A DNA stretch of 6,251 nucleotides from contig JAQUQY010000089.1 of the NCBI GenBank assembly GCA_028715865.1, forward strand, positions 1 to 6,251. The letters run 5' to 3'. The translations under genes were made by a program, and so were the position numbers. Shown piece by piece: positions 4,982-6,251 of this stretch (position 1 is its first letter; each line of letters starts with the position of its first letter). The notes below the pieces were generated by a model that saw only the letters and a list, made by a program, of their open reading frames with translations, searched no databases and was not told the DNA's origin. The stretch is from Syntrophales bacterium. Its GTDB lineage: Bacteria > Desulfobacterota > Syntrophia > Syntrophales > UBA2210.

Positions 4982-6251
4982 TCATCGAACGACAATATTC
5001 ACCAGTTTTCCCGGAACCGTGATTACCTTTATCACTTTTTTACCCTCGATGTGTTTTATTATCTTATCATCTTCAAGGGCCTGCTTTCTGATAACTTCAT
5101 CGTTTTCACCGGCCGCGACCTTTATCCTGCTTCGCACTTTTCCCTGGACTTGAATAACAATGGTGATTTCCTCTTCCCTGGCCGCCTCCTCATCGAATGT
5201 GGGCCATGGCGCTTCCGCCAATATTCCCCTACCGCCCATCATCTCCCAGAGTTCCTCAGTCATGTGCGGAACAATGGGATTGAGAAGCAGGACTATGACT
5301 TCAATCGCTTTTCTGATTACGGAAAGGGATTCATGGTCTCCGGGATCAGGGCGTTTCGCCAGGTATAGAGTGTTTACCAGCTCCATGACAGCGCTTATGG
5401 CCGTATTGAAATGGAAGCGGTCTTCTATGTCGGCGGTCACCTTTCTGATGGTCTGGTGATACTTTTTCCGCAGTTCCTTATAAGCCTCGTCCCCGGGATC
5501 TTCTTTTTCGTCGAATGGTTTCACATCCCGAACATCGTCCAGATACTCCTGCGCTATGCGCCATACACGGTTCAGGAAACGGAATGATCCTTCTACGCCG
5601 AGGTCGCTCCATTCAAGATCCTTCTCCGGAGGGGACGCGAAAAGGCAGAACATTCTCGCCGTGTCGGCCCCGTATTTGTCTATCAGGTAAGAGGGGTCCA
5701 CAACGTTTTTCATGGATTTTGACATTTTTTCAGTTTTTCCCACTGCGGCCGGCTCCTTACAGTGGACACAGTTGCCGTCTGACACCTCATATGGATACAG
5801 GTAGCCGTGCCTGGCACACCTGGTGGTTTCCTTGCACACCATTCCCTGGGTCAGAAGCCTTGTGAAGGGTTCATCAAAGCCTACAATTCCGAAATCACGC
5901 AGCATCTTGGTGTAGAAGCGGGAATAGAGAAGGTGTAGAATTGCGTGTTCAATACCGCCTATGTACTGGTCAACGGGCATCCAGTAGTCCACCTTTTTTC
6001 TGTCCAGGCCGGGATTGACATCGTGGTGAGGCGAACAGAAACGGCTAAAGTACCAAGAAGATTCAACGAAAGTGTCCATTGTGTCAGTTTCCCGTTTGGC
6101 CGGCAAAGCACAGGAGGGGCAAGAGCATTCAACAAATGATTCGATCCGCATCAAAGGCGAACACCCTTCGCTGCCCAAGTCCACATCCATGGGAAGGATA
6201 ACCGGCAGGTCCGCTTCCGGTACCGGAACGGCGCCACAGACATCGCAGTTG
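4982..6251 (-). CDS. leuS: Leucyl-tRNA synthetase, C-terminal half (5' end outside window)
   Basis: Class I aminoacyl-tRNA synthetase that charges tRNA-Leu in the cytoplasm. The frame is open to the right edge, so about 422 residues are visible of an expected 820-870; the N-terminal HIGH motif and editing domain lie outside. Visible in order: the zinc-type knuckle with CDVC (6247-6236) and CPSC (6121-6110); the conserved RETDTMDTFVESSWYF and MPVDQYIGGIEHAILHLLY segments of the catalytic core; RLLTQGMV; a Cys-containing insertion (5836-5759); KMSKS (5728-5714), which binds ATP during activation; the anticodon-binding helical bundle; and the small C-terminal domain that ends in VNIVVR. All catalytic landmarks in the visible part are intact. 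The ATG at 6190 is an internal Met, not the start. lptE follows 53 bases downstream. Confidence 0.98.
   Translation of the reverse strand, partial: NCDVCGAVPVPEADLPVILPMDVDLGSEGCSPLMRIESFVECSCPSCALPAKRETDTMDTFVESSWYFSRFCSPHHDVNPGLDRKKVDYWMPVDQYIGGIEHAILHLLYSRFYTKMLRDFGIVGFDEPFTRLLTQGMVCKETTRCARHGYLYPYEVSDGNCVHCKEPAAVGKTEKMSKSMKNVVDPSYLIDKYGADTARMFCLFASPPEKDLEWSDLGVEGSFRFLNRVWRIAQEYLDDVRDVKPFDEKEDPGDEAYKELRKKYHQTIRKVTADIEDRFHFNTAISAVMELVNTLYLAKRPDPGDHESLSVIRKAIEVIVLLLNPIVPHMTEELWEMMGGRGILAEAPWPTFDEEAAREEEITIVIQVQGKVRSRIKVAAGENDEVIRKQALEDDKIIKHIEGKKVIKVITVPGKLVNIVVR

Noticed and set aside
5051..6139. Plus-strand open frames opposite leuS
   Set aside because: leuS is unmistakable on the minus strand through this whole stretch, so these are antisense shadows.

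Overview
The window looks like chromosomal DNA from a Gram-negative, LPS-bearing bacterium. It is probably in the Desulfobacterota/deltaproteobacterial sphere. This rests on an LptE-type outer-membrane lipoprotein directly behind leuS, the style of the LeuRS catalytic domain with its Cys-rich insertion, and two Cys-rich or exported conserved proteins. The lineage call is an inference from protein style; no rRNA is present. I see no mobile element, CRISPR array or tRNA.

Layout from left to right. (1) 1-622, minus: a Cys-rich protein whose 3' end runs off the left edge. (2) 776-1534, minus: a nitroreductase-fold (SagB-type) protein with a probable Sec signal peptide. (3) 1535-1747: a divergent regulatory gap with weak promoter candidates and an inverted repeat next to the downstream ribosome binding site. 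(4) 1748-3463, plus: an NCS2/NAT-type (xanthine/uracil permease family) membrane protein. It lacks both acidic substrate-site residues and carries a C-terminal soluble domain resembling a degenerate GHKL/RsbW-like ATPase. (5) 3464-3640: a gap with one imperfect inverted repeat. (6) 3641-3967, minus: a small single-pass membrane protein of unknown function. (7) 4144-4419, plus: rpsT (ribosomal protein S20) with a UUG start and a good sigma70-like promoter. (8) 4416-4928, minus: lptE. (9) 4982 to the right edge, minus: the C-terminal half of leuS.

leuS and lptE form a likely minus-strand operon. rpsT converges on it with overlapping stop codons and no spacer, so the holA gene often found behind lptE is not there. 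The housekeeping part (leuS, lptE, rpsT) is conventional. The accessory part (permease fusion, exported nitroreductase homologue, Cys-rich protein) holds the less described biology. No convincing new multi-gene system is visible; the most unusual single object is the permease-GHKL fusion.
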